Shown here: in pieces, positions 14,051 through 26,906 of the stretch
Layout of the letters: the number at the start of each line of letters is the position of its first letter
Position numbering within the stretch: position 1 is the stretch's first letter
Assembly (NCBI GenBank): GCA_947579665.1
Contig: OX388343.1
Coordinates: forward strand, 105,157,657-105,221,656
From: Sympetrum striolatum
Lineage: Eukaryota; Arthropoda; Insecta; Odonata; Libellulidae
Direction: 5' to 3'
DNA: 64,000 nt
Program-made: the position numbers and the translations under genes
The notes under the pieces: generated by a model
Seen by the model: only the letters and a program-made list of their open reading frames with translations
What the model was told of the DNA's origin: nothing
Databases searched by the model: none

Positions 14051-14488
14051 AGCTTCGATTGACGTTAACAGATAGGCTGTGTGATTTTACGGAATATGTA
14101 AATAATATTCATCGTTTGTTTGCGGAAGCGCGGAAACGTTCACCACCAAGCTATTCTTATTTGCTGATGAGTTTTCTCGGTAATATTTTGGCTGACGTAA
14201 ATGGACTTCCAACCGTTGTTAAGGTTCCCAGAGTCACTGAGATTTCGGTGTTTAAACTTATGACAGCAAGACGTCCAATTTGTGTGTTTTGGTAATTTAA
14301 TTCTAAGGAAGTCGTGCATGAATCACCCAGATTTGTAACGGTATATAACAACCTACATTTGAGTTCATGCAGGCACCAGCTGTACTAAATCATGGACGTG
14401 TGACTAAAAGATTAGATAATTTTGATAGACTTAAATACTAGTTAACCTATTTCTTTCAATTCGCGAAAGGACATTATTCGCCCTATTT

Positions 14489-14492
<4 letters not shown>

Positions 14493-14545
<53 letters not shown>
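14493..14545. repeat. (TA)n microsatellite
   Basis: An uninterrupted TA dinucleotide run of about 26 units. The ORF that reads through it as alternating Tyr-Ile is not a gene. Confidence 0.97.
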
Positions 14546-14548
<3 letters not shown>

Positions 14549-15079
14549 AGTGATTATTTTAAATAAGAATACAGGAAATGTTTCTCCATTAGATAGAATC
14601 TTGGCCTTGATTTACCACTTTAAATTAAAATCTAATGCATTTCTCTATCCTAAGCTAACACATTTTCTCAAATAAATTATTCGAGACTTACCATATAGCG
14701 CGTCTTAGTTCTTGATATTTTGAAATATATTGTCTCCAAAAGGGGTTTCCCCTTCTTAAAGACGAGAGCGTTTGAACCTCATTGGCATTTCACATTGACG
14801 TAACAAGGAATCACTACTTGCCCCTCGCCACAACTCTGAGTTCTCCGAAACTTGCTTTTTATTCATGTTCATGCTTAAGATAAGAATTCATTCAGATATC
14901 GAGAAAGAGTTGATTTGAGTTTAGATTTGGATTTGAGTTGGCAAACTGATTCGAAAATCAAGTTATGATGAAACTCCATTCGCCACTAAAACCTTTAATT
15001 TTCGAAAACATTTTTATTACTCATTAAAATTAAATGCACTATTTAGAATAAAATCATCCATGATTATAGTAAAGATAAA

Positions 15080-15214
15080 CAAATGATGGAAATGAATTTA
15101 AACTTAGCATAGGAAGCGTGAGGGTTGTACAAGAAGTGAAAAATAGAGACTTGGCTGGGAGTCGAACACAGATCTCCCCCTGGTGTCCGGAAAGTTTTTT
15201 CATTTCTTGTACAA
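15080..15214 (-). mobile_element. tRNA-derived SINE, copy A
   Basis: Read on the minus strand it contains a near-consensus pol III B box, TGTTCGACTCC (10 of 11). The downstream tail is shared with the copy near 56.4 kb: both have CCCAG, then TATTTTTCA, then GCTTCCT and TTCATTTC/TTTATTTC in the same order. The A-box half is degenerate. Independently, 15125-15143 and 15196-15214 form a 19-bp inverted repeat with one mismatch around the B-box segment, so this stretch can also fold into a hairpin. Confidence 0.55.
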
Positions 15215-15948
15215 ACTTGTAAAGATAAACTTTCAACATTAAAATAAAGTAAATTATTTATGATAATGATCTGATTTAGCTTGATAGTGAGTCATCACAG
15301 TATTTTATGTGTTGTTCTATCAAGAGATTTTTGGCTACGAATGAGCCATTAAAGATTCGATTTTTAATAATATTAATAATACAGTAATATGTAATAATAA
15401 TCGTAGTAATATGTAATAATTCATAATCTGGTTAATGACCAGAGCCTGCTCTATGAAACGTAAATTGGCATATAGACATAGCCTCCTTAGATTTTACATT
15501 ATGATTACTAATTTTCATAACATAACTGGCTTGTGTGGAAATGCGGATGTAAAACCATTTTCTGCTATCACATTCGATGTTCATCGCCGATTTTTCATTT
15601 TCTGCCTTACGTAGCGTGATAATCAAGTCCGAATTTTGCTGGTGGTACGTAACGTCAACGATGATGCGATAGTTTTCTTTGACGAAGTATTCTGTCATGA
15701 TATTCTTATTTGATAATCCTTCCGGGATAATCAGATTTTATAATTACATGGGGTAGGACTCGAAAAATTTCTTAAGAATAATTGGTGCGGGTATTTTTTG
15801 CTGTATGTGCATAATAACCGTGAGGCGAAGGGCACAGAGCGATAAAACCGTATGCGAACAGCGAACACTATTCATTAGGAAGCATCGATAGCGCGCAGAA
15901 AGGGGGCGCGGAAGGTCGGACAAGTGATGCTGATTGCGGGTGGCCACG

Positions 15949-17160
15949 AAGGGGGGAGTAACGGTTAAAGGAAGCTCCTTTCACACGACCACACTCAAGT
16001 CCTTCTTCCCCTTCCTTGTTGATCACAGCCTCGCCCTGTTATCGCTCTCTCCTTATCAATCTGCTTTCCCTCTACGTCAACAAATTCCTCTTCTCTTTTC
16101 ATTCTCTTTCCTCTTCATTTCAGCACCTTTTCGTACGTGCAATATTTCGTCCCTCTTTTCCTTCTATTTCGTCTCGTTTTCTTTCCTATAAATAAATTAT
16201 TTCCCTTTTTTATCGCTTATATTTCCTCTAATTGTATTTTTATCTAATTTATAATATTTTTTCGTTTAGTATTTAATTGTTTCGCTTCGTTCAATCAACC
16301 AATGAAAGCAATTTTAGAAAAAATACATCTTCAGCTTAAAGAACGTCAGTTAACTTTAGATTAAAAATTTCTTCCTTCTACAATTGTACGAGTATAAAAT
16401 TAAAAAGCGGGAATATTTACGTCTTTCACGAATTGTCGTATATTTATATTGTAGTTGTCATCAGCACTGAGCATCATCGATAGTTGTCTTTATATTAGTT
16501 TTGATGTTTGGTTCAAAGATATTTTTCCGTTTCCTACCTGCATATTTATCATGACCAATCTTGCTTCCGTATTAAAATATTATATGCAGATGGGAATTGG
16601 ATTCGTTATTCTTCTTCCTTTCCCTTAATATCGAGGGAATATCTAGGGATTATTTCTCCTTTCTCTTTTGTATCATATATGCTCTTCATCCTTTAGTCAC
16701 GCAGATTTTCCCCACACTCAAATCTTTCCTTTTGTCTTAATTAATAGTTATGTAAACGTGACGTCCGAAGTCAAGGGGAAGAGAGGTCCTCTCGGGTTCA
16801 ACCTCGCCTAATAAACGGTCGAACAAAATTAATATTCGCTTTTCCGGTAAAACCCCTCTCTCCCCTGGTTTTCCCCTCACCTTCTCTAGCGCCTTATCAC
16901 TGCTCTTCATCTCATTCCCTCTCTCTATTCCCCGAAGCCGTGGACGTGACTGGAAGCACGCCGCCTTCTCCCCCTCTTGGAATTCCTCATCCCCCGTGCG
17001 TTCACCCCCTCGAGTACCAACCCTCATTCTCCGCCTATGATTCAACTTCCCATTTCGATACGCATTCGCACATTCGTCTATTCCGTTATCGCTCCTCTCA
17101 CGTTTGCTTCCCAACTCCCGCGATTGTTTGTTTAGGATTCGGGAATTGGGAAAAATGATT
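15949..17160. other. Pyrimidine-biased block, no confident gene
   Basis: The plus strand is strongly C+T-rich from about 15960 to 16200 and again from 16690 to 17110. A 125-codon minus-strand ORF (16737-17114) crosses the second part and is rich in Arg, Glu and Gly, as expected from reading a purine-rich strand. It has no recognisable domain and no splice support, so I treat it as compositional. Confidence 0.35.
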
Positions 17161-20100
17161 TGTCAATAGTCGAGCTGATGTAAAAGTCAACACATGACGC
17201 GATGTCGATGGGAGAAGGTTGGGACTCATAAGGGACTCTGAACCTCTCCAGGGACTCATTTCGGTAGTTTTTTATTTGCTCGAAATTTTTTTACGAGAGG
17301 ATTCCGTCCTTGAAAATGGACAGATTAGGATCTAGAGAGAGACTTCTTTCACTCCCGTCTCTCCCCTAGCCTAGGCCGCTTCAACCCTGACAGAGAAGAG
17401 TAACGGTGTTTGTATGATTAGAGAGTCTTGTAGCTGTCAAAGGAGAAGATGAATTTCCCCGACCGCCCTTCGTACAGGAGTCGGCAGTCGTAGAGGGTTT
17501 CGGAAGGGACATAAAATCTCTTTCGCAAGTGTCAGCTAACGTCAGCCAACAGCTTCCTTTTTCCTCCTCTATTTTCTGCATTAGCACACTGTATCTAAAT
17601 TGTTGCGGAGACCATCCTGTGTTTGCTGACGATGTCTAAAGAGGAATCGGTTTTTTCGTTCGATTTCAACGGTGACAGAAAAATCTTACGTAGAATCCGC
17701 ATTCGTTTTTCGTGCAATGCAGACAGGAGTTTAGTAGAAGTTCTGGTAAAGGTAAAAATATTTTACATCTAGTACACCATTCCTATAAACCCTGGTAGCG
17801 GTCTTTCGGGTTGTGGTAGGGGACGTACTGACCGAAATTTTTCCATAGCGGTTTACTGTCTTGGTTTTAATAATTTATCTTTCATTTTATATTGCATTAA
17901 TCCCCATTTAATATTTTAAAATTAACAATTTACGTTAACCTCGTATTTTTAGTTTCTCCGCCAATCGTAGGTTTTCTCCTCGACCCTAAGGCAGTTGCTT
18001 TACATCGACGGAAGATTTCCACTGAGAGAATCTCGAAAACTTGTCAAATATTCTCTATTTATGATTTTTGTTAGTACCGACTTTTAAATTGAATTGAAGT
18101 TAATTACTCTAACTTCGTTTAAGAAGTTTTTTGCAGAGAAAAAATAAGTCTTAAGCCACCCATTGCCATTCTATCCTTCAATAACCTATACTCTGCAATG
18201 AAACAATAAAATTCCTATTCTTCCTTAACTGAAAATTAACTATTATTGCCTTGATAATGAATATTTTGCATCATCCTAAAAAAACTTTATGGGCTCAATA
18301 AATCGCTTTCATGGAATGGAAATCGTATTTCCCTTTTTTCAAGCTCTTAATTTACAAATGAGAAATTTTACGACTCCTACTTCCTTTTTTTAAATATGCC
18401 CATATTAAGTTGAAAGTTGGTTGCTTGAATCTGTGGTAATTATACGGAGAGAATTACAATCTAATTACTACAGAGAATTTTAGATTGTTACGAAAATATT
18501 CTTCAGCAGCCCTCCATAGAAGAGGCATACTCGATAGAATGTGCTCATTTATATCAGAGACTTAGAATTTCCCTTTATAAAAATTTCAAGTTCGCTTATA
18601 GAGGCGCAATCCTGAGGCGATTCAATCCAAACATTGACCCTGCTTGGTTAACTGTATCATTCTCTCTTTTATTTCACCTCTTACACGGTCGTGTCGCCCT
18701 TAAAGCTGCACTTCTTCTTCACTGAATGCAATTGCAAGCAACGTCACAACAAGATATCTTTTATTGATCCGAATTGCTACTGATTTTGGTTCAATTGATT
18801 TCAAAGCGATTTCAAAGTTACTGACGCACGCATATGCGTCGGATGAGCGCATACCAGTCCTCTGGAAGAATCTTTCGAGAACGTTCCTGACCAAAACCGG
18901 ATCGAGTGCATAATCTCTCCCCACTTCACCTTCCCTCCCCCAATTCCCACCCCCGTCTCTCTCCCTCCCCCCAGGGGGCCGTCTGCCTTGCAGTTGGCCA
19001 TGCGTTACAGATGTGTGAATAACCTCTCCACTTTCAATCTGCCTTTTATTCAATCTTTTTTTCATTTCAAGTAATAAATTCCCATTATTTAGTGATGCGT
19101 TCCCTCCCGTTGAAGAATATTATAGAATATATTATTTTCGGAAGAGCCTAAAATGTATCTAACTTACATCGTATTCATTATCACATATTATACCGCCATA
19201 TTTATGAGAATGTAGATGAAGCTTACTATAACGAAATGCACTTTTATTCAGGGAGGATCTAGAAACTTACCAAAGGGTGGGAGTGACTTTATGACAGTAT
19301 TCTTATGGACTCTTCTCCGATTAATATTTAAAATTCCATTTTGCCGTATTATATGCAGTACACGTATAGTTGTCGTGGAAAAACTTCACAGTCTGATTTT
19401 AATTTCAGCCGTAAATTGTCAGAAGTACAAAGTAATCGGGGAGTGGATCGCCCTCCTCCTGGGTCTGTTTGTGCTTTGAATTAAATTTTAGATATCGTTT
19501 CACTTCCACTTCATGAGTTGCTATTTCCATACCTTTAACAATTATATATGTATACTCACGCATTCATACTTACGTATATACACATACATTTATGTATATA
19601 CTCTGCTTGCGTACGTCGGAAGAATGAAATAGGTTAGAGAATCACATTGAGATTTAAATCATTGAGTATTAGCCGTGTCGGATTCTTTCATGAGCTTTTT
19701 GAAGAGGGGTTAATGGTTTATTTTATAAGTGGAGGCTTTCCAGTAATTATACATAGAATTGATTAACTTCTCACTTGATGCAAATTGTAAATAAATTATA
19801 AAGAATAGCCTCATTGTAGGAAGAAATATCTTTTAGGAAACATATATATATATATATCTTTGATATTTGATAAAGTATGTCATCAATCTAATCTAGTCTG
19901 GAGGTAATTAAAATCAATATGGGTATGAGTGTAAATAATGATGGTGTTGTCAAATAAACCTATTATATCTCATGATGATATATAGAACCGGTTATTCCTT
20001 CTAATAGTTTAAAATAAATAATAATGTGTATCTTCGTAGCGTCTACTTCGAGCTTCATGTTATCTTTGATTTTTTAACATTCCAGTATTGACTTTGGACG

Positions 20101-23100
20101 TAGAGCCAAATAGGTCATCTAAGCTTATTTTCAAAAGATAAAGTACGGAACTGTTGCGATATGCAATCAATTCCTTTAATTGATAAAATAAGTAAGTTAA
20201 TAGAGCATTTATATGAAACATCTACTCCAACACTGTTACAGAGTGAGTCAATGCTGAAACTTCCAAAAAATGCGGGGAACTACGGTAATAATGAATTATG
20301 ATAATTTGCATTCCTGGCATGAAGATATTAATGATTTACAGTGAAAGCGTTGAAATAAATTATCTATGTATAATGTGTTTCATAAATATGAATTGATATT
20401 GTGAATTGTTAATAAAAACTGAAGGAAGAAAGTTGGAATGCTCTTTTCCTATAAAAGTTCGTTTAGCATTATCCCCTGTATTGTGCTACCTACGTTATTC
20501 GTTTTATAAGAGTTTCATCAACACTACTCAATTGTATTGAATTTCAAAGCCGGATTTTTAAAGCATATTACAGTCACTTATGGATGTTAGATTTTTTAAT
20601 CCTGATGTCGTTTTTAAAAGTCTGTTTAATGCTTAAATATTTCATTTCTTTTCCACTGAGATACTGTGGCTTCTCGATTAGAAAGATCTGTTACAGGAAT
20701 TTCATATTAAATTCTTGTATAGTATTGAGATATGTATCAGAATACTTGTTCAGGAAATATTATTTGTCATTATTACCTACAGCCGTCTAAACGTATTACT
20801 TCCTGAAAAAACGGGGAGGGATTAACTAAAAAACGGCCACTTTTTATTTTTCGAAACAATTCCGCAAACAGTTGTGTATTTGAAATTACAACTTATAAAG
20901 TTCTAGTGTTTTAAATGGGGTTAAAAGTGAAATGGGTCAGCAATTTCATCAGAGACAAAACGAGCCATCGGTACTTGGATGATTAAACCTGATTAATCAG
21001 TAATAAATCAATTCGTAGCTGACGTTTCAACTTGGTTCTTAAGCCAGAGGGAGAAGTTCGACTAGGGAGTTCAAAGTTTGAACACAGTACCTCCAGAAGC
21101 TGTGCGTTAGTAATCCAATTCGGAGACTTAGAAAAAGACTCAGCGAGATACTCAAAAACCTAGATTCATTCGCTTTCAACGTATTATACGTTTCAAATTA
21201 TAAATAAAGTGAAATTAGATTCCAATTATGAATACACTCAAGTCAATAATTCAAGTTCTCCTGGTCAATTCACTGCTGCGATATCCGCAACTTGTTTTAC
21301 AGGCGAGTCGTAGTTCTACAAAGCCTTTCAACCCGTCTAGACCGCTATTGAAGATTTTCCCTTAGTTTTAGGGACTTTATTGATTAAAGGTTTAGTCGAT
21401 TCACACATCCGTCGGCGAATGAAGTCGTCAGCAATGCTTTTCGGCGCGGATTCACACTCGGAGAGCTTCCGAATATGCATTCTTAAATTAATGACCCCTT
21501 AATATCGAGATAGCAACGAAAACTTTGCGACTTACGTCGTAATTGATGTAACGATGTCCGTCAGAGGCAGTGAATAAGGAGTAGATAAAGGCTTTTCCCA
21601 TACGAATGCCTCATCGTGTCGTAACAATGACATGCGCCAGACAATTCAGCCGTCCCTCACTTTATCTTCCCGTCTAACATTTTCTCCAGTAAATTTTATG
21701 TTCAAATTTAAACTCTTTCATAAATAAGTTGCGATGTCGTGTGATCATCATAAAGTCTATTTAAGGATTCAGAAAGAAATATTGACCTTTAGAACTTCAT
21801 TTCGGGTATTTTTAATAGGGTAGGATGATGCATGCATTCTGTCCAAAAATATCAAAGTCTTAATACGTAACAAAAGATTTCTTCTCATTCAGTCCCTTTT
21901 TATTTATGATGGTCGTGTCATAACAGAGAATTATTCTAATAAAATATTATAGAAAGATTCCTTGTGCAGAGCGATTTGCAGAGGTTATGGTGCAGGTTTA
22001 TTCGTATTTAATTCTATCGTTATATAAATATTCTTTTTTATCTTTACGTTAGTTCGAGAGGAAGAATAAAAATTCTTTCTCAGATTTTGATTCTTTATTT
22101 GAGTTGGCGACGTATATTACTCCCTTTCTCTCTTGGATTGCAAATCATTAAAAAAAAATTTAAATGAGAAATATTCTTCGGTAACAGTTTAGCTCTACGT
22201 CGAACATAACCTTTTCATGAAATTATATCTCTGTTATTTTAATTACATCCCACAGAAAACTATGTTTATACTCAACGACATGGCAGAATACACAAAATGG
22301 GTAGTGCCTACTTTACGTTTCTCTGTGAATCTTATGAATATATATTTATATTGATCCCGCATCGGGTGATTTATGAATTCTAATCAATTTTTGCTTCTAA
22401 AAATTCCATCCCCGAATTTCAAAATAAAGTATTCTGTATACATCCAGTAGACCCAATTATATAAAATGAAATTCACATATTAATGTTTCTATTGAAACTA
22501 GACCACTACAACTACACTCAGCAAAAATCAAGCGCAGGGATTTTTATCCTCAAATCTATTTATCAATATATTTCAACATTCATTATCATTCTGATCACGT
22601 TGAAACCAAAACTTTTTCTCCATGTTTGTTTTATGGCCAACATTTGTTCAACGTGTGCGACATTGATAAAGACGAGTAAATGTCTGAAGTTTCAATTTGG
22701 TGTGACAGATGTCTTATCTTTGTGTTCAGTTCAATATATGCTACCCAATACTTGTTGTATAATGTGCTAACCGGACTTCCTCGTTTCGTAACCTTCAAAA
22801 AAGGCAACTCAGAATATCCTAAGAATTGCATCGCTCAACGCGGCTTATGTCTATGGCAATGAAGTTAATTTACTTCCGAGATTCCCGTTTGAGATAACAA
22901 GTGAAGGTGAAGTATCTGATGGGAAGTATCTAAGGATATAAATCTTGATTCATTCAAAGATGAGCGAAAGAACCCTGAATTCCGTTTATCGTAGTTACAA
23001 GTTTCTCTTTAGATTAACGAATTTGTGCAATTGACAAAAAATGAATAAAAATTGACGGATCGACTGGTTGATTTGCTTACTATTCTATTTTTTATGTGTG

Positions 23101-24940
23101 TTAGGCCTTTAAGTAAATAAAACCATTGTAGTTTTCGATTGTTTATTATACGTAATGATATTTACGATTTTTATTCACTGTCTCTTGGACTCACCATTGG
23201 AGCAAAGTTTTGTGTTAATTGATAAAATATAATTAGGTTACTGCTCTTATATTTATGAAAATTTTGATTTTTTTAATCTAAAAAATTTAAGAAATTAAGA
23301 AATTAAGAATTCAAGGAGAATTCGGTTGAAATACAACGGAAACATTAAAGAATTCTTCTGTCGTATTTCAGGTTCAAAGTTGCATCTCGAATAAATATAA
23401 ATGTGTTAATTTAAATTAGTTCAATCAACAGGTATTAGGAAATTCAAATTTCCGATTTACAATTTTCGTCAACCTCAATCCCGCCTCGCTTCAGGCTATC
23501 TATCTCGACCAAAGGATGGACCCAGTTCCGCGTGAGAAACGTTTTGCAACTGCATTATCAGTAGACCTAATTTCACTTTCATCCTGTTCAACCGCATAAA
23601 TGCCCGAAGCAAAAGAAATCGCTCGAAAAAGTGGGGCAGTTATGCGTTGTGCTTTGGCAAGGAATACTGCTGCTGCCAAAAACAGGCGTCAACACGGTTC
23701 AAATATCGAAATGAATCATTTACGAAATTATGGCGTGGAAACATAAAGGATTTATCGAGAAATCAACTATTTATCAAATGCATAGTGCATATTTATACAT
23801 ATTCATATTTTATCATTTCCAGACTGCTCTGAGTAGAAGTAAAGTAGCTTTTTGGTGCTCATGCTACAAATGCATTAATGCTGCTAAACAATTAATTTTA
23901 TCACCGCATTTAAATACATCGTCTTGAAGTTTATCTCACGTGAATTATGTATTGTGTGGATTAAAGTAGTTCACGAATGACGTATAATTTCCATGAACAT
24001 AAAAAAATAATCTCGACAAAAAGAAGATATCAAATGTTTGCTTACCATGAGGGAATTTTTTGGTAAGATATTGGACACTTTTTTATTTACGTTAGCTTGT
24101 TTTGCAGTATATTTTTATGAATTAAACCGAACTCAAGCGATTTTGCGATTCTTGGCTGGTATAATAGAAGAATTTTAATTGAAATATAGTGTAAAATTTC
24201 TTTGAAATTCATTAGGAAACCTGACATTATTCAATGCAGAGAGATTTACTCAGTGATTTTATTAATCGAGACTTGACTTAAATATCTGAAAACGACTATT
24301 TTGTCTTTATAATCAAATGAAGATTTTGTCTCACTTTTTTTCCTCAGGAGGTATGAAACGAGTGATAAACGCCGCACGGTTAAGAAATTTAACTTATTGT
24401 TAGTTGAAAACTTTCTACAAACTTTCTTTGTATTTTTAATAGCTTCAAGTTTTTTGCTAGTTGAGCTATTTTTCCATTTGTTGTAGAAAATTATATACAA
24501 ATTATATTGAAAATTTTAAGGCACCTTTTTTAATTTACCTAGCCCATACCGTTAATACTAGAAGCAGCAAAATTTATGGTGATGTAGTTTCAACTATATG
24601 TTTCCATTCGCTGATTTCAGCATCGATTTTAAATATGCTGGTGCATCATTCCCACCCTAAAACATTTTATTTCTATCTCCCCATTCTACATTGATGGCGA
24701 TGCAACATGATTTTTTTATTTCAAAACTCTGAAAGTACGGGCAGATTATTCCATATAACTGAAACTTTCCATGCGGGCAAAGATTGGTACAGCCTTCTTT
24801 TGTTTTAGTGGCGTAAAATGGTCGCTACTCCTCTATTTGGATTCCATTTATCAGAATTTACGTAACTCTTTTTAATCGCGAGTTTTCTATAACCCCGCAA
24901 CATTCTTCAGCACATTGAACTGCTGATTACAATATTATAT
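17161..24940. other. Intergenic, no gene recognised
   Basis: Nearly 8 kb of AT-rich DNA. A C-rich segment at about 18900-18990 generates a 121-codon minus-strand ORF without a recognisable domain. A GGGACTC motif recurs three times between 17221 and 17260. Alternating TA/TG/CA-rich stretches lie near 19545-19605. No further feature is supported. Confidence 0.35.
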
Positions 24941-24945
24941 CTATA

Positions 24946-25732
24946 TGCTAGCAGAAGCGCCCATTGATTCTCAACGGAGAAATTCAAATTGATAAATACT
25001 TTTGTTAAGGTCTTGATCGTAACACATGCCTCAAATTATTTGGTAGATAGCTAATAGCCAGGCTATTATTATTTCCAAACCAAAAAACAAAGTAAATAAA
25101 GGTATAATGAAGTCTACGAAGCCACCTAAATATTCGGTCTCATATCCTTTGAATTAACACTTTCTTCGATGAAAACAAAAATCATTTAAAGATCATAAAA
25201 AGAATATTCGAAGATCACATTAGGATACGCAGCACCACTTTTTAGGAGACATTTTCAGAAAGGCAGAATTGGTTCTCGGAAACTATGATTAAACACAAAT
25301 AACTAAAATATATTAAATATCACTCTAAAACTACCGATGTATATTATTTGCAAAAAGTAAGCGTTCTTTGGAGCTGACTTGTACCCCAAAACTTAATTGC
25401 GTAACATAAACATGGAGCTTATCAAATGACGCAAATGCAATCACAATGCCAAAACAAAAACAAAGATTAAACACCGATAACCGATAACCGATTGGAAGCA
25501 ATTAAAAACACCACAGGAATAACTTTTTATTCTGCGTATAACAAAACATAAATTTGCTTTACCTTAAGAGATACGATGTTAGAGATATGCTATAGCTTTA
25601 CAAATCACCGTTTAGCTCCAACACTGAATCTGGGAAATCTTTATGATATTCACTAAATCCATTTTCGTCATTCGCTAAATATTTATCGATTTAAATTAAT
25701 AAGTTGTAATACTTAATGTAGAAGATTATATT
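24946..25732 (+). repeat. Left arm of the large inverted repeat
   Basis: Matches the reverse complement of 26111-26906. Well-preserved blocks include the segment near 25214 (CACATTAGGATACGCAGCAC) and the outermost 40 bases. The innermost match ends in AGAAGATTAT near 25730. Confidence 0.8.
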
Positions 25733-25751
25733 AAAAACATACGAAACTTAC

Positions 25752-25986
25752 CAGGTTTTTTATACGCATTCAGTTTTATTGATCGAGAGAAAGCAATTTC
25801 ATCTAACAAACTGCTACAAACCCATTTATCCCACGAAATAATCGGTAAACAATTACGTTGATATAAATAAAACTTGGTTCCTACAGACGCTTCCATAAAA
25901 TTTAAAATCTGTCTTAAGTACTGGTATTCGTATGTTTGTACGCTCGATTCTTCACAGCATAGTTCATAGCTGCAGTTACTAAACAT
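25752..25986 (-). CDS. Candidate first coding exon inside the inverted-repeat loop, product unknown
   Basis: An ATG at 25986 with AAGG before it (A at -3) opens an ORF of 78 codons plus one base up to CCTG|GTAAGT, a near-ideal splice donor at 25751-25746. Without splicing the frame stops eight codons later. The peptide is non-repetitive, with Cys, Trp and Tyr residues and a mixed composition unlike the AT-driven chance ORFs nearby; it includes the segments YLRQILNFME and SWDKWVCSSLLDE. I do not recognise a domain, signal peptide or membrane segment. It fills most of the unique loop between the two repeat arms, so it may be host sequence captured by the element, part of the element's own ORF, or a chance opening. 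No downstream exon was identified. Confidence 0.3.
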
Positions 25987-26110
25987 CCTTAAACTTCTCC
26001 CTCTTCGTATAATCTATCACTTATTCTTAACATTAATTTGAAGTAGGCATATTTTCTTAATACGTTCTTACGGATAAATACATGAGCTGCGGACTCATAT
26101 AATACTCGGG

Positions 26111-26906
26111 AAATAATCTTCTGAATTAAATATTACAATTTATCAATTTACTTCGATAAATATTTAGCGATTTACGAAAATGGACTTAATATTGTAAAGA
26201 TATCCCACTTCAGTGTTGGAGTTAAACGGCGATTTGTAAAGCTGTAGCAAATCTCCAACATCGTATCCCTCCATCGAAAAGGTAAAGCAAGTTTATGTTT
26301 TGTTATATGCAGAATAAAAAATGTTATTCATTGTGGTTTTTTAAGTGCTTCAAATTCTTATACATTTACTATCTCTCTGTTATCGGTATTTAATCTTTGG
26401 TTCTGTTTTGGCATTGTGATTGCATTTATGTTATTTAATGAGCTTCATGTTTATGTTACATATTTTAGTATTGGGGTACAAGTCAGCTACATAATACACT
26501 TAAATTCTGCAAAGAATATTAATAGATGGTTTTAGAATGATATAGAATATATTTCTGTCATGTTTAATCATCGTTTCCGATATGTATTTGTGCATTTCTG
26601 AAAATGTCTCCTAAACTGTGGTGCTGCTTATCCTAATGTGATCTTCAAATGTATTTTTTATAAACTTTAGACAAATGTTGTCTTCCTCGAATAAATTGTT
26701 CATTCTAATGATATGAAATTGAATATTTAGGTGACATTGTAGACGTAGTTATAACATTTTTCTTTGTTTATTAGTTTGGAAATAATTAAAGCCTGGTATT
26801 TGTTATCTACCAAAAATTATGAGGTATGTGTTACAATCAAGGTTGTTACACTATTATTAATCCATATTAATTTCCCCGTTGAGAATCAACGGGCACTTCA
26901 GCTAGT
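26111..26906 (-). repeat. Right arm of the large inverted repeat
   Basis: Reverse-complement partner of 24946-25732. Its inner end (near 26111-26125) matches the AGAAGATTAT block of the left arm; its outer end closes with CAGCTAGT. Confidence 0.8.

Larger units (their letters stand above)
24946..26906. mobile_element. ~2-kb inverted-repeat (foldback-like) element or pair of opposed copies
   Basis: The outer left end (CTAGCAGAAGCGCCC from 24948) matches the reverse complement of the outer right end (CTAGCTGAAGTGCCC, ending at 26905). The arms stay alignable inward for nearly 800 bases, with scattered mismatches and small indels. Both ends carry a short hairpin around TTGATTCTCAA. The arms enclose a loop of about 380 bp (25733-26110) with no counterpart in either arm. 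It could be a foldback transposon or two copies of one non-autonomous element inserted head to head. No transposase or reverse transcriptase is seen, and flanking target duplications are not clear. Confidence 0.8.

Noticed and set aside
14490..14675. ORF encoding alternating Tyr-Ile
   Set aside because: Translation of the TA microsatellite.
15432..15698. 88-codon minus-strand ORF with coding-like composition
   Set aside because: No homology or domain recognised and no splice context; length is within chance for a window this size.
16737..17114. 125-codon minus-strand ORF
   Set aside because: Its Arg/Glu/Gly composition follows from reading the purine-rich complement of a pyrimidine tract; no domain or splice signals.
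18700..19065. 121-codon minus-strand ORF
   Set aside because: Opens across a C-rich patch, overlaps another frame, and has no recognisable motif.
25453..25500. Short tandem ATAACCG repeats and other brief tandem motifs as a CRISPR-like or satellite array
   Set aside because: Only two or three copies with no spacer structure; the genome is eukaryotic and CRISPR arrays are not expected.
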